55,246 nt of DNA, from assembly GCA_900696685.1 (NCBI GenBank), contig CAADHA010000160.1, positions 1 through 55,246 on the forward strand, read 5' to 3'. Shown here one piece after another: positions 1 through 9,411 of this stretch; position 1 is the stretch's first letter; every line of letters starts with the position of its first letter. Made by a program: the position numbers and the translations under genes. The notes under the pieces were generated by a model. That model ran no database searches, was not told where the DNA came from, and saw only the letters and a program-made list of their open reading frames with translations. The stretch comes from an uncultured Planctomycetota bacterium. GTDB lineage: Bacteria > Planctomycetota > Phycisphaerae > Phycisphaerales > UBA5793.

Positions 1-2
1 CC

Positions 3-191
3 GCGGGGCAATTGCTGAGAAGCGGGCTGTCGCCCAAGTACTTCGAGCCGCTCGAACCGCTCATCTTCTCTGATGAAGTGTTCACGGCGTCGTCGTTCGA
101 CGTGCCGGCGCACACGGTCGCGGGGCCAACTGACCACCGCGCGCTCTACATGCTCTTCTGGAGACCCACGCTCGTTCCGCCTGGTCCCTGA
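3..191 (+). CDS. C-terminal end of an unidentified protein (cut by window edge)
   Basis: An open frame enters from the left edge in frame 3 and stops with TGA at 189-191. The roughly 62 visible residues have ordinary protein composition (Phe, Tyr, Leu and acidic residues, with a motif GPTDHRALYMLFWRP near the end) and the GC-rich third positions of a real gene here. It converges on the RND pump gene and overlaps its 3' end by about 46 bp, which is unusual. I do not recognise the family. Confidence 0.4.
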   Translation, partial: AGQLLRSGLSPKYFEPLEPLIFSDEVFTASSFDVPAHTVAGPTDHRALYMLFWRPTLVPPGP

Positions 192-3100
192 GCGCCAGCT
201 GTTGCCGGTGGCGATAAGGGCATCTCAACCCGCGAGCTCAGGCGCCTTCCGAAGGCGGCATAGAGCGCCGGAAGGACGAGCAGCGTCAGCAGCGTGTCGG
301 AGAGGACGCCTCCGATCACCACCGTCGCCAGAGGCCTCTGAACTTCGGCGCCGACGTGGGTATTGACGGCCATGGGGATGAACCCGACGCCCGCGACCAG
401 GGCCGTCATCAGCACCGGACGCAGGCGCGTCAGGGCGCTGCGCTCGATCGCACTGCGCAGGCCGACGCCCTCATCGACGAGGTTCTGGATCATTGAGACC
501 ATGACCAGGCCGTTGAGCATGGCCACGCCAGAGACGGCCACGAAGCCTACGCCGGCGGAGATCGTGAAGGGCATGTCGCGCCACCAGAGCGCAAGGATGC
601 CGCCGAGCATGGCGAAGGGCGCACCGGTAAAGATGATCAGCGCATCACGAAGCGAGTTGGTGCTCGTCGTCAGCAGCAGGAGAATCAGCAGCAGCGCCAT
701 GGGCACGACGAACATGAGTCGCAGCCTCGCCCGTTCGAGGTGCTCGAACTGTCCGCCGACGGCGAAGGCATACCCCACGGGCCAGTCGATCTCGCTACGC
801 AGGCGGTCGCGCACCTGCGCGACGAAACCCGCCACGTCGCGGCCGCGGATGTTGCACTGCACCACGATGCGGCGCTTCTGCCACTCGCGTGTGATCGTCG
901 AAGGCCCGTCGAACTGGCGCACCTGCGCCAGCCGGTTCAGGGGAAGGCGCTCGCCGGCGGCGGTGGTGATGAGCACCGATGCGAGTTCCGCCGGATCGCT
1001 CCGGAAGCGCTCCGGCAGACGGACCACGAGGTCGAAGCGCCTCTGGCCGTCGCGGATCTCGCCGACGACGGTCCCGCCCACGGCCTCGACCATTTCGAGA
1101 ACATGCCGCGCCGGCACGCCGTAGCGCGCGATCGCCTCCTGGTCGACGCGCACCTCGACCACGGGCTGGCCGGTGATCTGTTCGATGTAGAGGTCCGCAG
1201 CACCGGGAGTGGATTCGAGAATCGTCCCGACCTGATCCGCAAGATGCCGCAGCACTTCGAGATCGTCCCCGAAGACCTTGACGCCGAGGTCCGTACGGAT
1301 GCCTGCGATCATTTCGTTGACGCGCATCTCGATGGGCTGCGAGAAGACGATGCGCATCCCCGGCAGATCGACGAGCGCTGCTTGATTTGCCTGGACGAGG
1401 TCCTCCTGCGTCGAGGCCTTGCGCCACTGCGATCGCGGGTGGAGCATGATGTAGACGTCGGAGACCTCGATGCCCATGGGATCAGTGGGGATCTGGGCGC
1501 TGCCGGTGCGCGTCCAGATGGCGCGGACCTCATCGGGGAACTCGTCGAGCACCGTACGCTCAATCTGTGTGCCATAACGCACGGACTCTTCAAGAGAGAC
1601 GCCGGCGAGTCGGATGGTGTTAATGGTGATCGCGCCTTCCGAGAGACGCGGGATGAACTCGGCGCCAAGGCGCGAGCCGAGCCACGCCCCGCCCGCGAGA
1701 ACGGCCACCGCGAAGAGGATGACCGCAGGCGGAAAGCGCAGGGCCAGCCGCACGACAGGCCGATAGAGCCACTTCGTCGCCCGCACAATCGGGTTCTCGC
1801 GCTGCGCGCCGCCGTGGCCGAGGAACAGGCTCGCGAGCACGGGCATGAGCGTGAGTGAAAGAACCATCGATCCGAGCAGGGCGAGGATGACGGTCAGCGC
1901 CATGGGGCGGAAGAGTTTGCCCTCGATGCCTTCGAGGGTGAGAATGGGCAGGTAGACGATGGCGATGATGAGTTCGCCGAACATGGTCGGCTTGCGGACT
2001 TCGATCGCGGCGTCGCGGACGATGTCGAGGCGGGTGCGCTTGCCTCCCTCTTCGTTGAGGCGCCGGGCGCAGTTCTCCACCATGATGACGCTGCTGTCGA
2101 CGACCAGCCCGAAGTCGATCGCGCCCAGGCTCATCAGGCTCGCGGCGATGCCGATCTGCACCATGCCGCTGAACGCGAAGAGCATCGAGAGCGGAATGGC
2201 CAGCGCGACAATCAGCCCGGCGCGGAAGTGGCCGAGGAAGATGAACAGCACCGCCACGACGAGTATCGCGCCGATGAAGAGATTCTCGCGCACCGTCGCG
2301 ATCACCTGGTCCACCAGTTCCGTGCGTTCGTAGACGGGGACGGCCTCAACGCCGGGCGGCAGCGAGCGGCCGACCTCATCGAGACGCTCGCGAAGGCGGG
2401 CCGTCACGTCGTGGCTGTTCTCGCCCATGAGCATGAAGCCCAGTCCGAGGACAACTTCGCCCCGTCCCATCGCCGTCGCGGCTCCACGGCGGATTTCGTG
2501 CCCGATGGCCACTTCGCCCACGTCGCGGATCCGCACCGGCACGCCGTCGTAGGCGCGGATCACGATCGCGCCGATCTCCTCGATCGTGGTGGCGAGGCTC
2601 ACGCCGTGGACGAGTTGGAGTTCTCCGGCCGAGGTGATGTTGCCTCCGCCGACGTTGAGGTTGTTGTGCCGCAGCGCATCGTACACGTCGTCGATGGTAA
2701 AGTCGTATTTCATGAGGCGAGCGGGTTCGATGAGCACCTGGTACTGGCGCTTGTGGCCGCCCCACGTGTTGACTTCCGCCACGCCGGGCACGGACTGCAA
2801 TTGCGGCCGGATGATCCAGTCGTGCATCGTCGTGAGTTCTTCGAGCGAGTATCCCGGGCCGGAAACGATGTAATGAAAGACCTCGCCCAGGCCGGTGGAG
2901 ATGGGGCCGAGTTCCGGCGGGTCGATTCCCTCGGCCAGGCGCGCCGACGTCAGGCGCTCCATGACCATCTGGCGCGCAAGGTAGAGATCCGTTCCGTCCT
3001 TGAAGATCATGTTCACCTGCGACAGGCCGAACTTCGAGACCGACCGGATTTCGTCAAGCCCGGGCAGGCCGCTGATGACCTGTTCGATGGGGAGCGTCAC

Positions 3101-3292
3101 CTGCTGCTCGATCTCCACGGGGGAGAGAGCCGGCGCCGTCGTATTAATCTGCACCATGACCGGCGTCGTGTCGGGATAGGCGTCGATGGGCAGTCTCTGG
3201 AGGGAGTAGAGCCCGGCCCCCACGACGATCATCGCAAGGGCGATCACGAGGAGTCGGTTGCGCAGGGACCATGTAATGATCGAGTTGAGCAT
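146..3292 (-). CDS. Heavy-metal efflux RND inner-membrane pump (CusA/CzcA family)
   Basis: Proton-driven RND pump that exports metal cations from the periplasm or cytoplasm through an adaptor and a TolC channel. The 1048-residue length is normal for the family. It starts MLNSIITWSLRNR with the usual first membrane helix; an ATG six codons upstream is possible but less family-like. The heavy-metal RND signature is at about residues 393-407 (DFGLVVDSSVIMVEN), in the fourth transmembrane helix, with its proton-relay Asp. Two large periplasmic loops flank a repeated set of membrane helices. It is the last gene of a leftward operon with adaptor, small Cys-rich protein and outer-membrane factor. 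Cu/Ag versus Zn/Co/Cd specificity cannot be decided from the motif. Confidence 0.93.
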   Translation of the reverse strand: MLNSIITWSLRNRLLVIALAMIVVGAGLYSLQRLPIDAYPDTTPVMVQINTTAPALSPVEIEQQVTLPIEQVISGLPGLDEIRSVSKFGLSQVNMIFKDGTDLYLARQMVMERLTSARLAEGIDPPELGPISTGLGEVFHYIVSGPGYSLEELTTMHDWIIRPQLQSVPGVAEVNTWGGHKRQYQVLIEPARLMKYDFTIDDVYDALRHNNLNVGGGNITSAGELQLVHGVSLATTIEEIGAIVIRAYDGVPVRIRDVGEVAIGHEIRRGAATAMGRGEVVLGLGFMLMGENSHDVTARLRERLDEVGRSLPPGVEAVPVYERTELVDQVIATVRENLFIGAILVVAVLFIFLGHFRAGLIVALAIPLSMLFAFSGMVQIGIAASLMSLGAIDFGLVVDSSVIMVENCARRLNEEGGKRTRLDIVRDAAIEVRKPTMFGELIIAIVYLPILTLEGIEGKLFRPMALTVILALLGSMVLSLTLMPVLASLFLGHGGAQRENPIVRATKWLYRPVVRLALRFPPAVILFAVAVLAGGAWLGSRLGAEFIPRLSEGAITINTIRLAGVSLEESVRYGTQIERTVLDEFPDEVRAIWTRTGSAQIPTDPMGIEVSDVYIMLHPRSQWRKASTQEDLVQANQAALVDLPGMRIVFSQPIEMRVNEMIAGIRTDLGVKVFGDDLEVLRHLADQVGTILESTPGAADLYIEQITGQPVVEVRVDQEAIARYGVPARHVLEMVEAVGGTVVGEIRDGQRRFDLVVRLPERFRSDPAELASVLITTAAGERLPLNRLAQVRQFDGPSTITREWQKRRIVVQCNIRGRDVAGFVAQVRDRLRSEIDWPVGYAFAVGGQFEHLERARLRLMFVVPMALLLILLLLTTSTNSLRDALIIFTGAPFAMLGGILALWWRDMPFTISAGVGFVAVSGVAMLNGLVMVSMIQNLVDEGVGLRSAIERSALTRLRPVLMTALVAGVGFIPMAVNTHVGAEVQRPLATVVIGGVLSDTLLTLLVLPALYAAFGRRLSSRVEMPLSPPATAGAQGPGGTSVGLQKSM

Positions 3293-3356
3293 TAGAGCAG
3301 TTGTCCTCAATGTGCCGGCGCGGCGGGCGGCGACGCCGTGGAATACCCGCTGCGAA

Positions 3357-4901
3357 TCACCTGTTGGCGCCTGGATCGACCTCGCAGCAGCCTGCGCCGA
3401 TGTGTCCTTTGAGCACTTCAGTCTTCAGAAGGAAACTGCCCTGGGTCACCACGAACTCGCCCGGAGGCACGCCGTCTTCCACAACGTACCAGCCGTTGTG
3501 CTTGAATCCGAGCGTAACCTTGTAAGGCTGGTAGATCGTGTCGGTGTGGCGAATGAAGACGATGTTGCAGCAGCCGTCCCACTGCACGGCCGACTCGGGG
3601 ATGAGAATGGCGTTCTCAATCCGTCGCACGCGGACTTCGGCCCGGCCGAAGAGGCCCGCACGAAGCACGCCGGAGGCATTGTCGATGACCACTCTGGCCG
3701 CGATGGTTCGTGAGCGCGCATCCACCTGCGGACTGATCCAGGTGATCGTGCCTTCAAGCGATTGACCCGGCAGCGCATCACTCTTGAAGACGGCCTGTTG
3801 ACCGACGGTCAGTCGCGGCCCGTCCGCCTCGTTCACGTCGAGCGTGATCCACATGTTCGAAAGGTCGGCGAGGGTGAGAAGGGAAGTCGCGGTGTCGATG
3901 ACTTCGCCGACGGCGCCTCGGCGTTCGGTGATGACGCCGGCGAACGGCGCGCGAAGGGCCAGGCGGCCGGACGTATCGCGCTCCGCGGCGAGTCGCTCCA
4001 GGTCCTCCGCTGCCAGGCCGACGTTCAGCAGGTGTTGTCGCGCGCCGGCCAGGGCGATGCGACTCTCGCCGAGGCGCGTCTCCGCTTCGAGCACCTCGCG
4101 CTCCGTCCCGGCACGCTGCTCCATGAGACGCTGCTCGCGGTCGAGGTTCCGCTGCCACAACTCCACGAGCGAGTGGGCCTGAAGGTATGACGCCTTGGCC
4201 GATCCGAGATCTGAAGATTCGACAACGGCGAGCACCTCGCCTTCCTGAACGCGGTCGCCCGGAGAGACGCGGACCTCGGCAATGGTTCCGGGAAGTCGCG
4301 AGGCCAGGCGCGCCACGCGATCACCGTTGAACGCGACGACCGCGTGGCACGCCACCGTCTCCTCCACGTCGGCCTGGCGCACGCGCTCCACGGACAGGCC
4401 GGCGCGGCGTGCGATGTCGGCGGACTTGAGCACGACCGTCGCGAACGCGTTTGCGCATTCGGCCGAAGGCGGTCGATTGACGCGAAGGGCGGTGCTCGAC
4501 GTGCCTTCGGTGGGGGAGATGCGGGGAGCAACGACGCTGGGGCCGTTCGCTGCGAGAGTCGGGGCCGCGCCGCACAACGTGCATTGTGATTCAGGCAGGC
4601 CGTGCTCGGCGCACCAGTCACCCAGCGACTTGAAGGCGGGGATGATCGCGGGCCGGCAGCGCGTGCACAGCGCCTCGGCCACGTTGTGTCCGTCGCACCA
4701 TCCGTCTGACTCAATCAGTTGCGGGCGGCAGAAGGGGCATCGAGTCGCATCGACGCCGTGCTCGCATGCAGCGCGTGCGCCGGGGCCTTTCCCCTGCGGG
4801 GAAGCGCCGATCCAGCCGAAGTGATCTGCGGCGACGATCAGCCCGACGCCGCCACCGAGCGCGGCGAAACCGAGAATTGTAATGAGAATGATCTGTTTCA
4901 T
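3357..4901 (-). CDS. RND periplasmic adaptor (CusB/HlyD family) with N-terminal Cys/His triple motif
   Basis: Membrane-fusion protein bridging the RND pump and the TolC-like channel. The start at MKQIILITIL gives a membrane anchor at residues 3-25; upstream in-frame codons encode no plausible signal. Residues 46-110 hold three zinc-knuckle-like units (unit 1 C-x-H-x6-C-x2-C at 46-58; units 2 and 3 C-x2-H-x6-C-x2-C at 69-82 and 97-110) joined by conserved linkers. These are followed by the usual beta-barrel, lipoyl-like (about residues 190-230, GDRVQEGEVLAVVE) and hairpin regions. Cys pairs also lie near the C-terminus (DGCCN, GAGCCEVD). The Cys/His block is absent from textbook CusB and is nearly repeated in the next gene, 5044-5436. 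I infer metal capture before handover to the pump. Confidence 0.9.
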   Translation of the reverse strand: MKQIILITILGFAALGGGVGLIVAADHFGWIGASPQGKGPGARAACEHGVDATRCPFCRPQLIESDGWCDGHNVAEALCTRCRPAIIPAFKSLGDWCAEHGLPESQCTLCGAAPTLAANGPSVVAPRISPTEGTSSTALRVNRPPSAECANAFATVVLKSADIARRAGLSVERVRQADVEETVACHAVVAFNGDRVARLASRLPGTIAEVRVSPGDRVQEGEVLAVVESSDLGSAKASYLQAHSLVELWQRNLDREQRLMEQRAGTEREVLEAETRLGESRIALAGARQHLLNVGLAAEDLERLAAERDTSGRLALRAPFAGVITERRGAVGEVIDTATSLLTLADLSNMWITLDVNEADGPRLTVGQQAVFKSDALPGQSLEGTITWISPQVDARSRTIAARVVIDNASGVLRAGLFGRAEVRVRRIENAILIPESAVQWDGCCNIVFIRHTDTIYQPYKVTLGFKHNGWYVVEDGVPPGEFVVTQGSFLLKTEVLKGHIGAGCCEVDPGANR

Positions 4902-5043
4902 TTTCTGCGTCTCCACGTGGAGAGATGTTCGATGTGACCGGTCAATCGGTCGTTGCCTGGATAATGTGGGGCGAAGGCGCAAGCGGTCTCCGATGCAGGA
5001 GCAACGCTGCTGGCACGGTCCCTTAATGAGTCAATCGGTTCGC

Positions 5044-5436
5044 TCATCCCCCTGTTTTCGGATTACAGATCAGGCACTGCGACTCCGGCAGGCCGTGCTC
5101 GGCACACCAGTCTCCTTCGACCTTGAACGCAGCGATGAGTATGGGGCTGCACCGCGTGCAGAGGGCCTCGGCCACGTCATGCTCGCCGCAGTGCCCTCGC
5201 TCCTCGATGAGCGCGGAGTTGCAGAATGGGCAGACCACCTCAGGAATCCGGTGCCGCGCGCAGAGCGTCGCGTTCGCGGGAATCTCGACGGCCTTTCCGT
5301 GCGCGGCTTCGCCCCTCTCCGCCTGCGGGCTGGGCGCCGGGCCGAGCGAGGAGCCGCGCGAGATGTACCAGTATGCTCCTCCAATGCCGGCGCCGAAGAG
5401 AACGATGAAACAGGCTCCGATGGCGATGGGCTTCAT
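5044..5436 (-). CDS. Small membrane-anchored protein with three CxxHx6CxxC units
   Basis: 130 residues: an N-terminal hydrophobic anchor or signal (about residues 4-25), a Pro/Ala/Glu linker, then three tandem C-x2-H-x6-C-x2-C units at residues 59-72, 83-96 and 111-124. The block between units is nearly the same as in the downstream adaptor (shared EALCTRC, GDWCAEHGLPESQC). It overlaps the TolC gene by 4 bp (ATGA) and so is translationally coupled in the RND operon. I read it as a periplasmic metal-binding accessory, in the role CusF plays in Cus systems but with no CusF similarity. I know no named family for it. Confidence 0.8.
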   Translation of the reverse strand: MKPIAIGACFIVLFGAGIGGAYWYISRGSSLGPAPSPQAERGEAAHGKAVEIPANATLCARHRIPEVVCPFCNSALIEERGHCGEHDVAEALCTRCSPILIAAFKVEGDWCAEHGLPESQCLICNPKTGG

Positions 5437-6830
5437 GGTGTGCCTCCTCCTTCAGTTGAAAGTTCCAGTGATTCGCCGACGATTTCATACACTTCGCTCA
5501 ACGCCGCGCCTGCCTCGCGGCGCAGATCCACGAGCACCAGCGAGGCGTCGATCAGCGTGCGCTGCGCATCGAGCAGGTCGAGGAGCGTACGGCGGCCGGC
5601 CTCGTAGGCAAGGACCGTCTGCTGGTGCAACTGCCGCGCATCGCCGAGAATCTGTGACTCGAAGACCCTGAGCCGCGCAATCGCCGACTCCCAGCGCCGA
5701 TAGGCCTGTGCGAGCAGACCGTTCGTCTCCTGCACGAGCGCCTCGGCCTCGTGCGCAAGGCGGATCGCTTCAAACCGCGCTGCGAGCACGCCGCCCTGGT
5801 TGCGATCGAAGATCGTCAGGGGCACGCTCAGCCCGACTTCGAAGAATCCCTCGTCGTCTGCATGCGCGACGCCGGCTCCGACGGTGGCGGAGAGATCCGG
5901 CCGGGCGAGCGCACGATCGAGATCAATCTGTCTGCGGGCGGCGCGTGCATGGGCCTGCGCAGCGAGGACGGCGGGATGGGATTCGCGCACGGCCTTCTCG
6001 AGTTGTTCCAGCGCGGGCATGCGACCGTCGAGGCCGAGGGGCAGATCAGCGTCAAGGCGGTCGAGATCGAGTCGCACTCCCCCGAGCGCGCTGAAGAGTT
6101 CCTCGGCCTGGGCGGCCTGCTCCCCCCGCAGGCGGCTGAGGGCGAATAAGAGGTTAGCGACTTCGACGCGGGCGCGGATGGCCTCCGCCTCCGGCGCGGC
6201 GCGGGCGTCAAAACGTGCTGCCGCGATCCCCTGCGCCTGCGTCGCCAGTTCGATGAGGCGCTCATGCTCGGCGATGGCCTCCCGCGTTCCGGCGATTGCT
6301 GTCACGATCCGACGGATCCGTGCATGCACTTCGCGCCGCGCGGCCTGGAGCGCGAGGCGCTGCTGATCCATCTGCGCCTCGCCGACTGATGCCGCGGCCT
6401 CGCGACGATGGCCGACGGTGATGGGCTGTACGAGGCGCACGGTCGTTTCGGACTGCCCGAATCCGCCGCCGGTTGTGCGCATGTTCTCGCTTTCAACTTC
6501 GATTGACGGGTTCGGAGCAAGCGTGGACTGCCAGGCGCGTGCGCCGGCCTCGCCGATCGCGGCGCGCGCGGCGGCGAGCCGCGGATGCCTTTCGTCCGCA
6601 AGTGCGAACAGAGACTCAAGCGAGAGACGCCCGTCGCCGGCAATGGGGACTTCTGCAAGGTGCTCGGCGCCAGGCGCCGCGGGCGTCGGCATCCACTCCC
6701 CGCCTTCGTCGCGGATCATCTCCTCCGCGCGGAGCACGTCGAGGAACCGCGGGCCGTAGTCGGGTCCGGCGCATCCGCACAGGCTCAGCGCGAGCAGCGC
6801 GGCCACGTAATGACTTCTGATCTCAATCAA
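5433..6830 (-). CDS. Outer-membrane efflux factor (TolC/CusC family lipoprotein)
   Basis: 465 residues, typical of CusC/CzcC. The N-terminus has a lipoprotein signal ending in LCGC (lipidated Cys about residue 20). The body is two related alpha-helical outer-membrane-efflux repeats rich in Ala, Arg, Glu and Leu, with the characteristic periplasmic coiled-coil composition (for example ALRLAHEAEALVQE and VHARIRRIVTAIAG). It provides the outer-membrane channel for the RND pump encoded two genes downstream. It is coupled by ATGA to the small Cys-rich gene. Confidence 0.9.
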   Translation of the reverse strand: MIEIRSHYVAALLALSLCGCAGPDYGPRFLDVLRAEEMIRDEGGEWMPTPAAPGAEHLAEVPIAGDGRLSLESLFALADERHPRLAAARAAIGEAGARAWQSTLAPNPSIEVESENMRTTGGGFGQSETTVRLVQPITVGHRREAAASVGEAQMDQQRLALQAARREVHARIRRIVTAIAGTREAIAEHERLIELATQAQGIAAARFDARAAPEAEAIRARVEVANLLFALSRLRGEQAAQAEELFSALGGVRLDLDRLDADLPLGLDGRMPALEQLEKAVRESHPAVLAAQAHARAARRQIDLDRALARPDLSATVGAGVAHADDEGFFEVGLSVPLTIFDRNQGGVLAARFEAIRLAHEAEALVQETNGLLAQAYRRWESAIARLRVFESQILGDARQLHQQTVLAYEAGRRTLLDLLDAQRTLIDASLVLVDLRREAGAALSEVYEIVGESLELSTEGGGTP

Positions 6831-6932
6831 GGGGACAGCCTCATCTGACAGGCGCCACGAGGCGCATGGATCGCGCAGGACAGCGTCTCGGCCGCAGAGC
6901 GCATCGTGCTCTTGGGCTTGCGAGTGTCCGCG

Positions 6933-7385
6933 TCAGATGAGGAGGATGCTGGAACGAACGACCGCGAGGTTCGCCGGCGGGCGCGGTGAATGCGATGAGT
7001 GCGCCAAACCGCTCGGGGAAAGCGCGCCGTCCGCCGGTTCAGAGAGATGAGCCGGCGCCAGCCATGGCGCGACCGGCGAGGCAGAGCGCTCGACCAAGTG
7101 CATCGGCAGCGGTGCGAGCATGACGATCGACGCCCGGATGCAGCACTGCGAATCTACCGGTGCTTCGCGCAGGGGACTGCTCAGCGGTCGAATTGCAGTG
7201 CCGTCAGTTCCCCTGACAAATCCATCGTCTGAACAGCACTCGCCGGCGCAGACGCTCGAGTGCGAAACGAGAATCAGCCCGCCGCAGAGGTGTCCGCCGA
7301 TCGCCGCTGCAGCGATGTGCAGGCACAGTGCCAGCAATGCCGCCAGGGCCAGGGACTCGGGTTGGCGTCTGCGTGTTCGCATTCT
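6933..7385 (-). CDS. Small secreted or membrane protein heading the metal-efflux operon
   Basis: About 150 residues from MRTRRRQPESLALAAL; an alternative ATG lies at 7439. It has one N-terminal hydrophobic helix, then Cys residues (HLCGG, CAGECC, CCIRAS) and a Pro/Ser/His-rich C-terminus (LAHSSHSPRPPANL). Proteins of this layout, with one signal helix and a His/Pro-rich tail, often precede heavy-metal RND genes, where some are thought to be metal-binding. Reading frame and position support it; no conserved domain is recognised. Confidence 0.5.
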   Translation of the reverse strand, partial: RMRTRRRQPESLALAALLALCLHIAAAAIGGHLCGGLILVSHSSVCAGECCSDDGFVRGTDGTAIRPLSSPLREAPVDSQCCIRASIVMLAPLPMHLVERSASPVAPWLAPAHLSEPADGALSPSGLAHSSHSPRPPANLAVVRSSILLI

Positions 7386-7439
7386 GGTCGCCAAAGCGGG
7401 TGAGCAGTGGAGTCTATCGGTGCGAACTGTGCCAAGCAA

Positions 7440-7649
7440 CAGAGCGCCATCGAGTGCGGACCATCGCTGGCGGGGCCGGGAGGCGGTCCGGCATAGGGAA
7501 ACGACCCTGATCGGAGGCGTTTTTGCCTGAAGATGTGGTGTGCAGGGGTGACATGGGCGAAGTGGATGGTACTATATACCGCTATCTGGATGCGGTTATA
7601 GTTTATCTCAACTGAATCAGACTACTTCATGTTGGGACAGGAGATTCGC
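7440..7649. promoter_or_regulatory. Divergent promoter region with AT-rich imperfect dyad
   Basis: This gap separates the leftward metal-efflux operon from the rightward molybdoenzyme operon. It contains an unusually AT-rich island in otherwise GC-rich DNA. At 7575-7600 there is an imperfect inverted repeat, TATACCGC facing GCGGTTATA, with TATAGT at 7597-7602 as a possible -10 box. No convincing -35 element was found at 17 bp. An AGGAG ribosome site at 7639-7643 precedes the ATG at 7650. Which regulator binds is unknown. Confidence 0.35.
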
Positions 7650-9344
7650 ATGAGCAGCGAGCATTCCAATCCTCCCCGTGATTCGCAGAGTGTGGTACTC
7701 TCCGGACTGACTCTGATCGGGCTGGCCGCCGGTGTCGTGTACCTCGCGGCCGCATCGTCTGGTCCACACGCCCGGTCCTTCGTCGAAGTCCGCATGATGG
7801 ATGAACCGGTGCTGGGCGACGGCGCTCGCGCAGAGGCTGCCGCTTCCTTTGCGCCCGCCGCGGAGATCTTCGCCACTCACTGCGCGACGTGCCACGGCAC
7901 AACCGGCAAGGGCGACGGCCCTGCCTCCTACCTTCTCTTCCCCAAGCCGCGCGACTTTACCGCAGGGGTCTACCGCTTCAAGTCCACCTACGACCAGGCG
8001 CCGCCGACGAAGGCCGACCTCGAGCGCAACATCCGCAACGGGATCGCGCGCACCGCGATGCCGGCCTTCAACGGCATTCTCAGTGATGCGGAGATCGCTT
8101 CGCTGATCGACTACGTTCTCTCGCTCAATACCAAGCCGTGGGCGAACGAGGCGGCTGAGCCAGTGACCATTCCGCCCAGGCCGCAGTTCAACGCCGGGCT
8201 GATCGAACAAGGTCAGCGCATCTTCGTCGCGATGGGCTGCGTCCCGTGTCACGGTGAAACGGGACGCGGTGACGGACCTTCGGCGCAGGGGCTGCTTGAC
8301 GCCGACGACTACCCGCTCCCGCCCGCCGACTTCACCACCGGCGTCTTCAAGGCCGGTCGCACGCCGGAAGATCTCTACCGCACGATTCTCGTCGGCGTGC
8401 CGGGCACACCAATGCCGAGTTTCCAGGCGGCGATGAACGCCAACATTCAGGTCGAAGGCGTCAGCCGTGACACCGACATGGTGTGGGCGATGGTGGCCTA
8501 CCTCCAGAGCCTCATTGAGCCGCGCGAGCGCGAGGGCGTCGTGGCCGGCGCCACGATCAGCGCCGGCGCTTCACGCAACGCGAAGATGCTCGCTGATCCG
8601 TTTGATTCCTCGTGGAACGCCGTTGAGCCTGTGGCGGTCGCGCTCCAGCCCCTGTGGCAGAGGCGGCATTCGACCCGATCGGCGGAAGTCCGCGCGGTGC
8701 GGTTCGGAGAACGCATCGCCTTCTGCGTCGAGTGGGCGGACGAGACGGTGAACGGCTCCGAGACGCTCGGCAGCGCAACGGATTCCGTCGGACTGATGTT
8801 CGGCCTGACGGCGGAGATTCCCACCCTCACGATGGGACTCGCACAGCCGGACGCCCCGAGTGTCGTCAACCTCTGGCAGTGGAAGGCGAGCAGGCAGATC
8901 GATGCAGACGCCGGCGAGCGCCAGGACATCGATGTCCTGAGCGAAGATCAGCCGGTGGACATGTATCCCTTCAAGAAGGGCAGCCTCGTGGCCGGGCCGC
9001 TTACGGAGCACGATCCGACGTTTGTCTCGGCGTGGGGCGTGGGCAACCCGCAGTCGGACCCGAACCTGATGAAGCGGCCGGTGCTGTGCATGAACGCAGC
9101 GGGCTTCGGCTCGACGACCATTGCCCCGTCGGATGATCAGAACGTGGACGGCGTGGGGCGGTGGCGCGACGGGATGTGGCGCGTCGTCTTCGTCCGCGAC
9201 CTGCACGCCCACCATGAGGGGGACGTGGACTTCGCGACGATGCAGCGCGTGCCCGTCGCCTTCGCCGTGTGGGACGGCGCCGCGATGGATCGCAACGGAA
9301 CCAAACTCATCTCCGGCTGGCACTGGCTCGAAATCGGCCGCTGA
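7650..9344 (+). CDS. Dihaem cytochrome c fused to haem-b gamma subunit of a type II DMSO-reductase family enzyme (NxrC-like)
   Basis: 564 residues. The start at 7650 has AGGAG seven bases upstream; an ATG at 7629 would place that site inside the gene. Residues about 16-36 form a membrane anchor. Two cytochrome c domains follow, with CATCH at 78-82 (likely Met ligand in TAMPAF) and CVPCH at 197-201 (GTPMPSF). The C-terminal roughly 250 residues match the ethylbenzene-dehydrogenase/chlorate-reductase gamma fold that binds one haem b (AVRFGERIAFCVEW, TMGLAQPDAP, VNLWQWK, near-terminal SGWHWLEIG). It would take electrons from, or give electrons to, the NxrB-like Fe-S chain and pass them on inside one polypeptide. 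These modules are usually separate proteins. Confidence 0.85.
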   Translation: MSSEHSNPPRDSQSVVLSGLTLIGLAAGVVYLAAASSGPHARSFVEVRMMDEPVLGDGARAEAAASFAPAAEIFATHCATCHGTTGKGDGPASYLLFPKPRDFTAGVYRFKSTYDQAPPTKADLERNIRNGIARTAMPAFNGILSDAEIASLIDYVLSLNTKPWANEAAEPVTIPPRPQFNAGLIEQGQRIFVAMGCVPCHGETGRGDGPSAQGLLDADDYPLPPADFTTGVFKAGRTPEDLYRTILVGVPGTPMPSFQAAMNANIQVEGVSRDTDMVWAMVAYLQSLIEPREREGVVAGATISAGASRNAKMLADPFDSSWNAVEPVAVALQPLWQRRHSTRSAEVRAVRFGERIAFCVEWADETVNGSETLGSATDSVGLMFGLTAEIPTLTMGLAQPDAPSVVNLWQWKASRQIDADAGERQDIDVLSEDQPVDMYPFKKGSLVAGPLTEHDPTFVSAWGVGNPQSDPNLMKRPVLCMNAAGFGSTTIAPSDDQNVDGVGRWRDGMWRVVFVRDLHAHHEGDVDFATMQRVPVAFAVWDGAAMDRNGTKLISGWHWLEIGR

Positions 9345-9411
9345 AGGCGGCGACGCCGTGAGGGAGTCTCTCAACCAGGCATCACAAGCAGTCAACGGGA
9401 AGGCCTGAATC

